Positions 37,415 to 46,781 of a stretch of 64,000 nt of DNA are shown one piece after another (within the stretch, counting starts at the first letter, position 1; each line of letters opens with the position of its first letter). Made by a program: the position numbers and the translations under genes. The notes under the pieces are model-generated. The model had not been told where the DNA came from, did no database searches, and was given only the letters and a program-made list of their open reading frames with translations. Origin of the DNA: Ruegeria sp. Alg231-54 (GTDB lineage Bacteria; Pseudomonadota; Alphaproteobacteria; Rhodobacterales; Rhodobacteraceae); NCBI RefSeq assembly GCF_900143525.1, contig NZ_FREZ01000001.1:754445-818444 (forward strand). The letters are read 5' to 3'.

Positions 37415-37599
37415 GAAACCAACACCCTCGTCCTGCCGGACTGAAATACTGCGTGCGTGTGCCTGCACTTGGGAACTCCTTGTCAACAAGTCTTGTAAAA
37501 CTGCCCTCGGGCAGATCTTCTCAGGAACCAATGTAGTCGGTTTGTCCTTGCCCGCAACTCGGGATCGCGGGGAAATTACCTGCAAGTGAGGTCACCGCA

Positions 37600-37794
37600 T
37601 CAAAACCCAACCTGATAAGCCCCCCATAGCAGGATAAAGCCACTGACCACGCTCAGCAAACCGGCCAGCCGCCGCGCATGGTCGGGCAGTGACCGCAATG
37701 CCTCTAACATGCGCTCAATAAGCGAAGGGGCCAGCGCATAGGCCAGCCCCTCTACAATCAATACCAGCCCGAAAGCCAGAAGGATCAGCCCCAT
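37600..37794 (-). CDS. DUF2065 small membrane protein
   Basis: A 64-residue protein with two predicted helices (about residues 3-20 and 43-62) and sequence MGLILLAFGLVLIVEGLAYAL, typical of DUF2065. Its start codon abuts the hflC stop, so it is translationally coupled to hflC. The hflK-hflC-DUF2065-degP order recurs in Rhodobacteraceae. Function unknown; it may belong to the HflKC complex. Confidence 0.85.
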   Translation of the reverse strand: MGLILLAFGLVLIVEGLAYALAPSLIERMLEALRSLPDHARRLAGLLSVVSGFILLWGAYQVGF

Positions 37795-38690
37795 TATTCG
37801 GAGGCCGCAGCAGCCGGAGCTGGTCGTCCGGTCGGCGAAGCGAGGTAGTTGAAGAACTCGGAATCCGGGCTCAGAACCAACGAGCTATTGCCGCCCTGCA
37901 ACGCGTTCTCATACGCGGTCAGCGAACGGTAGAATTCAAAGAACTCCGGGTCCGCGCCGTAAGCTTCCGCAAAGATCGCGTTACGTTCGGCGTCCGCTAC
38001 ACCACGCGTGATTTCGGCCTCACGACGCGCATCTGACACCAGTTCGACCACCGTCCGGTCAGCTTGCGCACGCACACGCTGCGCCGCCTCGTTACCGCGG
38101 GCACGTTCGTCTGTTGCTTCACGCTCCCGCTCGGCCTTCATGCGATCAAAGGTCGCCTCAAGGTTGGCCTGTGGCAAGTCGGTCGCCTTCAATCGCACGT
38201 CGATTACAGTCACGCCCAGCGCCTGTGCTTCGGCAATCGCGCTGTTTCGGATGCGCAGCATCAGCGCCGCACGGTCCGAGCTCAGGATGTCACGGGACGA
38301 AACCGACCCCAGAACTTCGCGGGTTTCGGCCCGCAAGATACGATCCAGACGATCCTCGGCAACCGGGATACCGCCGACACCAACGGCCTGACGGAACTGA
38401 TTCAAATCTGAAATCCGGTAACGTGCGAATGCATCGACAACCAGACGCCGATCGTCCAGAGGGGTCACCTCAAGGGGCTGTACGTCAATTGACAGGATAC
38501 GGTCGTCATAGCGGACAACTTCTTGAATCACCGGGATTTTGAACGCCAGACCGGGGTCTTCCTTGACCGCGACGACACGACCAAATTGCAAGACCAGCGC
38601 GCGTTCACGTTCATCCACGATGAAGATCGAAGACAGGCCAACGACGCCAAGGATCACGACAAGAATGAGGATAATGGGTGATTTACGCAT
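37794..38690 (-). CDS. hflC: HflC, SPFH-domain modulator of FtsH
   Basis: Membrane-anchored (N-terminal helix, MRKSPIILILVVILGVVGLSSIFIV) SPFH/prohibitin protein that forms the HflKC cage around the FtsH protease. The text VDERERALVLQFGRVVAVKEDPGLAFKIPVI and RARGNEAAQRVRAQADRTVVEL are family signatures. It overlaps hflK by one base (ATGA-type junction). C-terminal alanine-rich tail PTGRPAPAAAASE. Confidence 0.95.
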   Translation of the reverse strand: MRKSPIILILVVILGVVGLSSIFIVDERERALVLQFGRVVAVKEDPGLAFKIPVIQEVVRYDDRILSIDVQPLEVTPLDDRRLVVDAFARYRISDLNQFRQAVGVGGIPVAEDRLDRILRAETREVLGSVSSRDILSSDRAALMLRIRNSAIAEAQALGVTVIDVRLKATDLPQANLEATFDRMKAEREREATDERARGNEAAQRVRAQADRTVVELVSDARREAEITRGVADAERNAIFAEAYGADPEFFEFYRSLTAYENALQGGNSSLVLSPDSEFFNYLASPTGRPAPAAAASE

Positions 38691-39835
38691 CAGTTGCTCT
38701 CCCCGGCAGGGCTACGACGCAGCTCGTTCAGCGGCAGATAGGGCACAACGCCCTGCCCTTGCCCGGATGAGTTCTGGTCCAGAATGATTTTGTCAACGTC
38801 GCCCAAAATCTGCTCCATACGTTCCAGATACAGACGCTTACGTGTCACATCGGGTGCTTTGGAATATTCCTCCAGAACTGCACTAAAGCGGCTGGCTTCA
38901 CCCCGCGCACTGTTGATCTGTTGGGCGCGATATCCTTCTGCCTCTTCCAGAACCTGCGCAGCTTCGCCGCGCGCTTCTGCCAACACCTTGTTCGCATAGG
39001 CATCGGCTACGTTCTGCAACCGGTCCCGTTCCTGCGCAGCAGCCTGAACGTCGCGGAAGGCGGCGATCACGTCCTGCGGCGGGTCGGCTTTGTCAAAGTT
39101 GACGCGGACAATGTTGATCCCTGAATCATAACTGTCCATCGTGGATTGGATAAGTTCCTGCAAGCGATCCGCGATAACACCACGATCCCGGTTCAGGATC
39201 GGTGCAAGCTCGCTTTGAGCGATAATCTCGCGCATCGCTGATTCCGACACCGCACGGATCGTTTGGCGCGGATCACGCAAGTTGAACAGGAACTTCGCAG
39301 GGTCGTTGATGTTCCAGACGACTTGATAGTCGATATCGACCACGTTTTCGTCGCCGGTCAGCATCAAGCCATCATCGCTGCCGCGCGCGCCGCCCATATC
39401 TTCGTTCTGTTCGCGGGTGACCGGGATGACTTCGGCGGTAACGAAAGGCCACGGCGCAAAGTTCAGACCCGGATTTCCGACGGCCGAGAATTCGCCCAGG
39501 AACAACTCAACCGACTGTTCTTCGGGCTTGACTGTGTAAAAACTGGCCGCCCCCCACAATACCGCCGCGACGACGACACCAATAAGAACCGTACCTTTTG
39601 TGAAGATGGGGCCACCGCCGCCAGAGCCCTGACCGTTGCCACCTCGGCCTGAACCGCCGCGGCCGCCCATCAGGACGCGCAGCTGTTCCTGGCCTTTCTT
39701 CATCAGCTCATCAATCTCGGGGATCTGCGGACCATCGCCTTCGGGGGGCTTGCGCCCATCACCGTTGTCACCCCGATTTCCTCCGCCGCCCGAGGAGCCT
39801 CCGCCCCCCCAGGGGCCGCCGCTATTGCCCGCCAT
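38690..39835 (-). CDS. hflK: HflK, SPFH-domain modulator of FtsH
   Basis: Partner of HflC in the FtsH regulatory complex. The N-terminal 80 residues are glycine-rich and cytoplasmic (GGPWGGGGSSGGGG, GRGGSGRGGNGQG), then one membrane helix (TVLIGVVVAAVLWGAASFY) and the SPFH domain (KPEEQSVELFLGEFSAVGNPGLNFAPWPF). The C-terminal helical stretch ARGEAAQVLEEAEGYRAQQINSARGEASRF is typical. 381 residues, normal length. Confidence 0.95.
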   Translation of the reverse strand: MAGNSGGPWGGGGSSGGGGNRGDNGDGRKPPEGDGPQIPEIDELMKKGQEQLRVLMGGRGGSGRGGNGQGSGGGGPIFTKGTVLIGVVVAAVLWGAASFYTVKPEEQSVELFLGEFSAVGNPGLNFAPWPFVTAEVIPVTREQNEDMGGARGSDDGLMLTGDENVVDIDYQVVWNINDPAKFLFNLRDPRQTIRAVSESAMREIIAQSELAPILNRDRGVIADRLQELIQSTMDSYDSGINIVRVNFDKADPPQDVIAAFRDVQAAAQERDRLQNVADAYANKVLAEARGEAAQVLEEAEGYRAQQINSARGEASRFSAVLEEYSKAPDVTRKRLYLERMEQILGDVDKIILDQNSSGQGQGVVPYLPLNELRRSPAGESN

Positions 39836-39907
39836 ATGTATCTATTCCCTTGTGTTGGACCGTGTGATCACGGGTTCCCTTGTAACTTGTGTGCGCGCGG
39901 TTGCAAA

Positions 39908-41266
39908 TCAAGCAGTGCGCACAGGTTGCCGCATTGTTACCAATTCCTCTGCCATCACCGGATGAACGGCAACCGTGCGGTCGAAATCTTCCTTGGTTGC
40001 GCCCATTTTGACGGCAATGCCAGCCAGCTGGATCATCTCACCCGCGCCCGGCGCGACGATGTGGCAGCCCAGAACTTTACGAGTCGCCTGGCTGACGATC
40101 AGCTTCATCAACACGCGCTGCGTTCCACCGGCAAAGGCTTTTTGCATTGGCTTGAACGATGTCGCGTAAACCTCAATCGGTTCCTGTGCCGCGCCTTCTT
40201 CTTCGCTCAGACCTACCGTTCCGAATTCCGGCTGCGTAAAGATCGCGGTCGGGATCAGTTCATGATCCACAGGCGTCGGGTTGCCTTTGAACACGGTTTC
40301 GACAAAGGCCATCCCCTCGCGGATCGCGACGGGTGTCAGGTTCACGCGGTCGGTCACGTCGCCGATCGCATAGATCGAGGGTACGCCAGTCTGGCTGTAC
40401 TCATCCACCACGATCTCACCTTTGCGGCCACGTTCCACGCCCAGCGCCTCGAGGCCCAGATTATCCGCATTCGGGGCACGCCCGGTGGCGTACATGACCA
40501 CGTCGAACTGATCCTCGGTGCCATCGGTGGCCTTGACGCGGATCTTGTCGCCTTCTTTGGTCATTTCCAGCACATTGGTGCCCAAACGAACATCGATGCC
40601 GTTCTGGCGCATCTCTTCGCAGATCAGGCCACGTGCTTCTTCGTCGAATCCTCGCAGAATTTGCGCACCGCGATAGAATTGAGTGGTTTTGACGCCCATC
40701 CCGTTCATGATTCCGGCAAACTCGCTGGCGATGTAGCCGCCACCGACAATCAGAATGCTTTGGGGCAGCTTCTCAAGGTGGAAGATCTCGTTCGACGTGA
40801 TCGCCAGGTCCGATCCCGGGAACTCGGGCACGACCGGACGACCGCCTGTAGCGATCAGGATGTGCTTGGCTGTCTTGCGTGTCCCATCCGCCAATTCGAC
40901 CGTATGTGGATCCACAACGGTCGCCCGCTGGTCAAAACTTTCAACGCCGTTGTTTTTCAGGATATTGCGGTAGATGCCTTCAAGCCGGTCCAGTTCAGTC
41001 ACCAGCTTGCCGTGAAAAGTATCCCAGTTCAAAGCACCGGCCTGAATGTCCCAGCCATAGGCTTGCGCATCACCGACCATACCCGAGAATTCGCTGGCGA
41101 AGACCATCAGCTTCTTGGGCACACAGCCTCGGATGACACAGGTGCCGCCGTAGCGGTCTTCTTCGGCCAGCCCCACTTTGGCACCGTTCTCACCAGCTGC
41201 CATACGTGCGGCCCGGACCCCACCTGAGCCTCCGCCGATAACGAACAGATCATAGTCAAAGCTCAT
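39908..41266 (-). CDS. gor: glutathione-disulfide reductase
   Basis: FAD/NADPH-dependent enzyme reducing GSSG. FAD motif FVIGGGSGGVRAARMAA, redox disulfide YGGTCVIRGCVPKKLMV, NAD(P) domain ILIVGGGYIASEFAGIMNGMG, and dimer/catalytic HPVMAEELVTMR at the end. ATG 41266 with AGGACAA upstream is chosen; the frame opens at 41284. It is separated from rpiA by 324 bp and precedes hflK by 72 bp. Confidence 0.95.
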   Translation of the reverse strand: MSFDYDLFVIGGGSGGVRAARMAAGENGAKVGLAEEDRYGGTCVIRGCVPKKLMVFASEFSGMVGDAQAYGWDIQAGALNWDTFHGKLVTELDRLEGIYRNILKNNGVESFDQRATVVDPHTVELADGTRKTAKHILIATGGRPVVPEFPGSDLAITSNEIFHLEKLPQSILIVGGGYIASEFAGIMNGMGVKTTQFYRGAQILRGFDEEARGLICEEMRQNGIDVRLGTNVLEMTKEGDKIRVKATDGTEDQFDVVMYATGRAPNADNLGLEALGVERGRKGEIVVDEYSQTGVPSIYAIGDVTDRVNLTPVAIREGMAFVETVFKGNPTPVDHELIPTAIFTQPEFGTVGLSEEEGAAQEPIEVYATSFKPMQKAFAGGTQRVLMKLIVSQATRKVLGCHIVAPGAGEMIQLAGIAVKMGATKEDFDRTVAVHPVMAEELVTMRQPVRTA

Positions 41267-41284
41267 TTGTCCTGCCTCTTCCAA

Positions 41285-41589
41285 ATTTCCGCAAGCGCCC
41301 GCAGGCCTTGCATGGGGTGTACTCTATCTCGCGCTGCTGTCCAGAGTGATCGCCGGGGCTCCGGCCTCTTCGATTTCTCGAACTTGCGCAGGGAACCGCT
41401 GCAGCGTTGTGAACAAACGCCCAGATATGGTTGCATTTGTTTTATTCAACGGCGGCCTCCGCGTCTTGGATTGGTCAAACCAAGTGCCAAATTGTACGTG
41501 TCCCAAATCGTTCGCGGTCACGACTTCACTCAAAGCAATGTAGCGTCCGAATAAAACGAGTGAAGAAAAGCGATCTGTGTCTGCTCCGC
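41285..41589. other. gap between gor and rpiA
   Basis: About 305 bases. On the minus strand a frame runs from within the rpiA end to 41324 (ending PAITLDSSAR), with sequence such as TANDLGHVQFGTWFDQ, but it has no ATG, only TTG at 41533 and no ribosome binding site. It may be a small coding region or chance; I do not call it. No RNA gene or terminator with a T-run is visible. Confidence 0.4.
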
Positions 41590-42375
41590 TTAATCCGCCA
41601 GATCCGAGAACAAGTTCTCGCCTGCCTCCACCGCCTGATCAAGTTCGATCGTTCCATCGTTGATATCGCGCAGCTCGACCCGACCATCGCCGTGGCCGAT
41701 CACAACTTTGTCACAGATGTCGATGAACAAACCATTCTCGACCACACCCGGGACCTGATTAAGCACCAGCGCCAGTTGCCTGGCATTTCCGATGCGCTGA
41801 AGGTGGAGGTCCAGAATGTGATTGCCCTCATCCGTGACAAACGGCGCCTCTCCGTTCATGCGCAGCGCGGCAGAAGTGCCCAGAACGTCCATCGTATCCA
41901 GCGCCTCTTGGATCAGCGTTCGCGTTGTCTGCCAGCCAAAAGGGATAACCTCGACCGGTAACGGGAACGCGCCTAGCGTTTCGACCTCTTTACCGGCATC
42001 TGCAATAACGATCATCTGATCGCTTGCCGTGGCAACGATCTTTTCCTGCAGATGCGCGCCGCCGCCGCCTTTGATTAGGTTCAGATCGCCGTCAAATTCA
42101 TCCGCGCCGTCGATGGTCAGGTCCAGCCACCCCGCCTGATCCAGCGAGACAACCTCGATCCCCAACTCACGGGCCAGTTGCGCGGTGCGGGTTGAGGTCG
42201 GAACAGCCTTGATCCGCAGACCTTCCTGCTGCACCCGCTCTCCCAGACGGCGGACCATCCAGGCGGCCGTTGATCCGGTGCCCAGCCCAACACGCATCCC
42301 GTCCTGAACTATATCGGCGGCCCGTCGCGCCGCGACAAATTTGGCTTTGTCTATGGGTGACAAATCTCCGGTCAT
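41590..42375 (-). CDS. rpiA: ribose-5-phosphate isomerase A
   Basis: Interconverts ribose-5-phosphate and ribulose-5-phosphate (pentose phosphate pathway/Calvin-type carbon flow). Motifs: VGLGTGSTAAWMVRRLGER, TIDGADEFDGDLNLIKGGGGAHLQEKIVA and the catalytic KxVxGHG-type tail KVVIGHGDGRVEL. ATG 42375 with GGGGG upstream fits; an upstream ATG at 42426 is possible but its extra residues look unlike coding sequence. Confidence 0.95.
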   Translation of the reverse strand: MTGDLSPIDKAKFVAARRAADIVQDGMRVGLGTGSTAAWMVRRLGERVQQEGLRIKAVPTSTRTAQLARELGIEVVSLDQAGWLDLTIDGADEFDGDLNLIKGGGGAHLQEKIVATASDQMIVIADAGKEVETLGAFPLPVEVIPFGWQTTRTLIQEALDTMDVLGTSAALRMNGEAPFVTDEGNHILDLHLQRIGNARQLALVLNQVPGVVENGLFIDICDKVVIGHGDGRVELRDINDGTIELDQAVEAGENLFSDLAD

Positions 42376-42542
42376 TGTTGCATTCCCCCTTGGTATTGCG
42401 GAATTTATACGGAATGTCCGACCCAACTGCGAGCGCCAATTCGCCGATCCAGCGGGCCAACTTGTCGCGAAACTACGCGTTTCCTATTGGAAACGTCGCA
42501 ATCGAGACGTTCGACATCCCTGCTGGTGTATAAATACAGCCC

Positions 42543-43244
42543 ATGAACGCGCCCTACAGATTGCACTTTGCCCCCGACAATGCCTCTCTGGTGATCAGAC
42601 TGGTGCTGGAAGAGATGGGCCTGCCTTATGAGACGGCTTTGGTGGATCGTCGGCAAAACGCACAGGATGGCGCGGCTTACAGGGGGTTGAATCCGAACGG
42701 CCTGATCCCGGTTCTTGAAACGCCACAAGGTCCGATCTTTGAAACAGCCGCCATCCTTTTGTGGCTGGCAGATACACATGCGCAACTGGCTCCCGCCCCT
42801 GACAACCCGGATCGGGCTGCGTTCCTGAAATGGCTATTTTTCGCATCGAACACTTTTCATGCCGATCTGCGCATCCTGTTCTATGCCGAAAAATACATCG
42901 ACGCGGCACAGGCCGAAACCTTGCGCAACGGTATCCGCCCGCGCCTACGCCAACATCTTCGGGTTCTGGATGACGTTGCTAAAACTGCGCCCAGCTGGTT
43001 GCACGCCGATCAGCCCTCGGTCCTAACATACTACCTTGCCTGCCAGATGCGGTGGATGTCCCTTTACCCGGAGCGCGCTGATCGCAGTTGGTATCAATTG
43101 GCGGATACGCCGTACCTGCAATCCATTCTGATGCGCCTAGAAAGCCGTCCGGCAACCCGGGCTGCCATCGCGGCCGAGGGGTTGGGGGTTACCCCCTTCA
43201 CCAGTCCATCTTATGCTCACCCTCCAGAAGGCTCTGCTACCTGA
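42543..43244 (+). CDS. glutathione S-transferase family protein
   Basis: The 233-residue protein has the thioredoxin-like domain (YRLHFAPDNASLVIRLVLEEMGLPYE, NPNGLIPVLETPQGPIFETAAILLWLAD) and a helical C-terminal domain (SVLTYYLACQMRWMSLYPE). The motif at the start of helix 1 lacks an obvious Ser/Cys, so the catalytic residue is uncertain. Its stop lies just before the sdaA start (TGATATG), so the two are co-transcribed. Confidence 0.85.
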   Translation: MNAPYRLHFAPDNASLVIRLVLEEMGLPYETALVDRRQNAQDGAAYRGLNPNGLIPVLETPQGPIFETAAILLWLADTHAQLAPAPDNPDRAAFLKWLFFASNTFHADLRILFYAEKYIDAAQAETLRNGIRPRLRQHLRVLDDVAKTAPSWLHADQPSVLTYYLACQMRWMSLYPERADRSWYQLADTPYLQSILMRLESRPATRAAIAAEGLGVTPFTSPSYAHPPEGSAT

Positions 43245-43245
43245 T

Positions 43246-44619
43246 ATGTTCTTGTCTGTTTTTGATATGTTCAAAGTGGGCATCGGCCCGTCCTCGTCAC
43301 ACACAATGGGGCCGATGGTTGCCGCCGCACGGTTTCTGGACCTGATGCGCACCTCGCCGTTTGAATTCGTTGGTCTTCGCGGATCGCTGCACGGATCGCT
43401 GGCCTTTACTGGCGTAGGTCACGCAACAGACCGGGCTACGATCCTTGGGCTGGCCGGGTTTGTTCCTGACACCTATGACAACGACAAGGCCGAGGCCGCG
43501 TTGGCTGCTATTGCTGAAACGCACTCAGTCACGCCCGAGGGGTTGCCGACCCTGCAATTCGATCCAAAGGCCGATCTGATCTTTGACTACGACCACAACC
43601 TGCCCGGCCATGCCAATGGGATGATCCTGATGGCCACTGATGCGCAGGGCGACGTGATCCTGCGGCAGGTCTATTATTCCGTAGGCGGCGGTTTTGTCCT
43701 GACTGAGGAAGAACTGGCCGAAGGCAAAGCCACCAATGACGGCCCTGCCGTGCCTTTCCCGTTCCACTCGGCAGCCGAAATGCTTGAGATGGCAAACGCT
43801 AGCGGCAAAAGCATCGCCCAGATGAAGCGCGAGAACGAAGTCGCGCGGGGCTGTGCTGACAGTTTCGCCAAAGGCACCGCGCGCCTTTGGGAAGTCATGA
43901 ACAACTGTATCGAACGTGGACTGAAGACGGATGGCATTCTACCCGGCGGCCTGAAAGTGCGCCGCCGCGCAAAGGGCATCCACGACGCGTTGTTGGCCGA
44001 ACGTGGTATGAACCTGAACGCGCCGCACACCATCAACGACTGGATGAGCGTCTATGCGATGGCGATAAACGAAGAAAACGCGGCTGGCGGGCAAGTCGTC
44101 ACCGCGCCCACAAACGGGGCTGCTGGCACGATGCCTGCCGTACTGCGCTATTACCTCGATCACGTTCCGGGTGCCTCGGAAAGCCATATCGAGGACTTCC
44201 TCCTTACGGCAGCGGCCATTGGCGGGCTGGTCAAATACAACGCCTCGATCTCAGGCGCTGAGGCTGGGTGTCAGGCTGAAGTTGGAAGCGCCTCGGCAAT
44301 GGCTGCAGCGGGCCTCTGCGCCGTGATGGGTGGTACGCCCGAGCAGGTCGAAAACGCCGCCGAAATTGCATTGGAGCATCATCTGGGCATGACCTGCGAC
44401 CCGGTCGCTGGTCTGGTGCAAGTTCCTTGCATCGAACGCAACGGTTTGGCGGCCATCAAAGCCGTCTCGGCTGCTTCACTTGCGCTGCGTGGCGATGGGA
44501 AACACTTCGTGCCGCTGGATTCGGTGATCGAAACCATGCGCCAGACCGGGCATGATATGCATGAGAAGTACAAGGAAACGTCTCTGGGCGGGTTGGCCGT
44601 AAACGTGCCAAACTGCTGA
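43246..44619 (+). CDS. sdaA: L-serine ammonia-lyase (4Fe-4S type)
   Basis: Deaminates L-serine to pyruvate and ammonia using an oxygen-sensitive 4Fe-4S cluster. The opening [22 protein letters not shown] binds substrate, and the cysteines [18 protein letters not shown] with the more N-terminal [13 protein letters not shown] segment match the single-chain family. 457 residues. Start ATG 43246; the frame opens at 43213 within the GST gene. Overlapping GST-sdaA may imply coupling but no functional link is known. Confidence 0.95.
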   Translation: MFLSVFDMFKVGIGPSSSHTMGPMVAAARFLDLMRTSPFEFVGLRGSLHGSLAFTGVGHATDRATILGLAGFVPDTYDNDKAEAALAAIAETHSVTPEGLPTLQFDPKADLIFDYDHNLPGHANGMILMATDAQGDVILRQVYYSVGGGFVLTEEELAEGKATNDGPAVPFPFHSAAEMLEMANASGKSIAQMKRENEVARGCADSFAKGTARLWEVMNNCIERGLKTDGILPGGLKVRRRAKGIHDALLAERGMNLNAPHTINDWMSVYAMAINEENAAGGQVVTAPTNGAAGTMPAVLRYYLDHVPGASESHIEDFLLTAAAIGGLVKYNASISGAEAGCQAEVGSASAMAAAGLCAVMGGTPEQVENAAEIALEHHLGMTCDPVAGLVQVPCIERNGLAAIKAVSAASLALRGDGKHFVPLDSVIETMRQTGHDMHEKYKETSLGGLAVNVPNC

Positions 44620-44643
44620 CAGTGACAGCAATGGAGTTCAACG

Positions 44644-45054
44644 ATGCAAGGACATTGCCTGTGCGGCACCATCCGCTACGAGGTTGATCCTCCGGTCCTG
44701 TCCTGCGTGAGCTGCCATTGCGATAGTTGCCGCAGGCAATGTGCGGCCCCGATGACGACCTATTTTGGCGTGCGCGACGGGCAATGGCGCTGGACTGGCG
44801 AGCCTCCGAAAACCTTTAATTCCTCGCCCGGTGTCGAGCGCAGCTTTTGTCCCAATTGCGGCACGCCGATCTCGTTTCGATCCCAAGCCATGTCGGACGT
44901 ACTGCATTTGTATGTCGCCACATTAGAGGATCCCAACCAATTGCAGCCCACGCTGCACGTGGCCCATGAAGAACGGCTGGATTGGCTGAAACTGGACGAC
45001 GACCTGCACGTCTGCATCGGACCCGACTACACGAAAGTGCAGCCGATTTCATAG
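44644..45054 (+). CDS. GFA family zinc-binding protein
   Basis: A 136-residue protein of the glutathione-dependent formaldehyde-activating/CENP-V family: CLCGTIRYEV, CVSCHCDSCRRQCAAPM and FCPNCGTPISF give the paired zinc-binding cysteines. Enzymatic activity has not been shown for most members. It follows sdaA by 24 bp and is likely in the same operon. Confidence 0.88.
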   Translation: MQGHCLCGTIRYEVDPPVLSCVSCHCDSCRRQCAAPMTTYFGVRDGQWRWTGEPPKTFNSSPGVERSFCPNCGTPISFRSQAMSDVLHLYVATLEDPNQLQPTLHVAHEERLDWLKLDDDLHVCIGPDYTKVQPIS

Positions 45055-45093
45055 ACGCTTTCAACCGGGTGCCAAAACCCGTAGCGTCGCCGC

Positions 45094-46008
45094 ATGACCC
45101 AGGATCGTCCCGTCTTTGGCATCTTCTTGATGCTGTGTTTTTGCGTGCTTGCACCGATGGGCGATTCCATCGCCAAGCTGCTGGGCGAGACGACACCAGT
45201 CGGCGTTCTGGTGTTTATTCGCTTTGCCGTTCAGGCGTTGATCCTGATACCTTTGGTGGCCCTGACCAGGCGGCACTGGCGCATGCGTGGACGTCTTGTG
45301 TGGCTGGCGTTCATCCGAACAGTTCTGCACATCGTTGCTATCGCGGCAATGTTCAGCGCCCTGCAATACTTGCCGCTGGCGGACGCAGTCGCCATCGTTT
45401 TTGTGATGCCCTTCATCATGCTTTTGCTGGGCAAGTGCGTGCTTGGTGAAGAGGTCGGCATGCGCCGCCTGATCGCCTGCGGTGTCGGGTTCATGGGCAC
45501 TCTGCTGGTCATACAGCCCAGCTTTGTTCAGGTCGGTGCCGAAGCTCTGTTACCCTTGGTCGTTGCGATTGTCTTTTCCCTCTTCATGTTGGTGACACGA
45601 CAGATTGCCAAAGACACCGACCCGATCGCCTTGCAGGCTGTATCCGGAGTGATGGCGACGGTTCTGCTGCTGCCGGTTATGGCACTGGGAACAATCGGCA
45701 ATGTTTGGGAGCTGTCCTTCTTCGTTCCCGAGCGTGAAAGTCACCTGCTGCTGATCGGGATCGGTGTCCTGGGCACCGTCGCGCATCTGTTCATGACGTG
45801 GTCGTTGCGCTATGCGCCGTCCGCCACGCTGGCACCCATGCAGTATCTTGAAATCCCAGTGGCGACGTTCTTTGGCTGGTTGATCTTCCATGACCTTCCG
45901 GATGGCATGGCCGCTGTCGGCATTGGCATCACCGTCGCCGCAGGCCTGTATGTCATTTTGCGCGAGCGGGCCAGCGCCCGGTCTGCCCCGACACAAACGC
46001 CTGCATAA
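45094..46008 (+). CDS. DMT-superfamily (EamA) transporter
   Basis: Inner-membrane protein of 304 residues with ten helices in two EamA repeats (FGIFLMLCFCVLAPMGDSIAKLLGE; second half from IVFSLFMLVTRQIAKDTDP). LADAVAIVFVMPFIMLLLGK and YAPSATLAPMQYLEIPVATFFGWLIF are family-typical. Its last 56 bases overlap the 3' end of thiN on the opposite strand, a convergent overlap. Substrate unknown. Confidence 0.87.
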   Translation: MTQDRPVFGIFLMLCFCVLAPMGDSIAKLLGETTPVGVLVFIRFAVQALILIPLVALTRRHWRMRGRLVWLAFIRTVLHIVAIAAMFSALQYLPLADAVAIVFVMPFIMLLLGKCVLGEEVGMRRLIACGVGFMGTLLVIQPSFVQVGAEALLPLVVAIVFSLFMLVTRQIAKDTDPIALQAVSGVMATVLLLPVMALGTIGNVWELSFFVPERESHLLLIGIGVLGTVAHLFMTWSLRYAPSATLAPMQYLEIPVATFFGWLIFHDLPDGMAAVGIGITVAAGLYVILRERASARSAPTQTPA

Positions 46009-46660
46009 CCTGATCCAGAGCGTATCGCGGCACCATCACCAGCAATCCCGGCGCATCCACCGTCAGCTCAACATCTGCCAGCGCGCGGTTGGATGTGCCT
46101 ACTTGCCCGCCGGGTTCCATAACCAGATCGTCGATGGCCCATTCGAGGCCTTTGCTGGTTCCGGTTACCCGTTGGAACGGAAACAATGAAACGACATCGC
46201 CGGATGTGATACTGAGGGAAATCTGCGGCGGCGCGTGAAAGACGACCTCAGTCTCCCCCAATAGGACACAGGGGCGATCCTGCCTCTGGACCAATGTGTT
46301 GAGAACTGCAAGCTGATGATCCAGCCGCCCGCCCAAGAACCCGGCCCCCAACACGACAGGCGCTTCTATGCTGCGCAGAGCCTTGTCAAAATCCGTGCTG
46401 CTTTGTTCACCTATAGGATACAAACGGTCCACTGGAATTTGGTCTTTGTGCCGGCTGTCCAGCGAATCGAAATCGCCAATCACGGCATCCGGAATGCGAC
46501 CCGATTCTACCAAAGGGGCGGCCCCACCATCGGCTGCCACGACCGTCTTGGCGCGAATCAGCATCACATTCAGGTCGTCAGGGCCGATTTCCCCGCCTCC
46601 GACCAGTGCAATTGGCTCAAATGACCGCACAATTGGGCATTTTTTACTTAGATTGACCAT
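45953..46660 (-). CDS. thiN: thiamine diphosphokinase
   Basis: Transfers pyrophosphate to thiamine to make thiamine diphosphate. Residues ALVGGGEIGPDDLNVMLIRA, AADGGAAPLVESGRIPDAVIGDFDSLD, STDFDKALRSIEA and LGGRLDHQLAVLNTL are TPK signatures; the C-terminal thiamine-binding half follows. ATG 46660 is the likely start, with ATG 46690 possible. The cofactor serves, among others, the ThDP decarboxylase at 11 kb. The gene's 3' end overlaps the DMT transporter. Confidence 0.92.
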   Translation of the reverse strand: MVNLSKKCPIVRSFEPIALVGGGEIGPDDLNVMLIRAKTVVAADGGAAPLVESGRIPDAVIGDFDSLDSRHKDQIPVDRLYPIGEQSSTDFDKALRSIEAPVVLGAGFLGGRLDHQLAVLNTLVQRQDRPCVLLGETEVVFHAPPQISLSITSGDVVSLFPFQRVTGTSKGLEWAIDDLVMEPGGQVGTSNRALADVELTVDAPGLLVMVPRYALDQVMQAFVSGQTGRWPARAK

Positions 46661-46781
46661 TTTTTCCGGATTTGGACAAATTGAGACCACAAAATGATAG
46701 GTTCATGCAAAGAGTTCCGAGCCAATAGGTGTGCCTGCATAAGGTGGTTGGCTCTCGTAGTTTGTAGAGGACGTGCGTCTG

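Noticed and set aside
39836..41227. A 463-residue open frame antisense to gor
   Set aside because: Shadow of gor; composition rich in His/Arg typical of antisense frames in high-GC DNA.
41324..41533. A 69-residue minus-strand frame between gor and rpiA
   Set aside because: Starts only at TTG, no ribosome binding site and no recognised family; mentioned in the gap note but not called.
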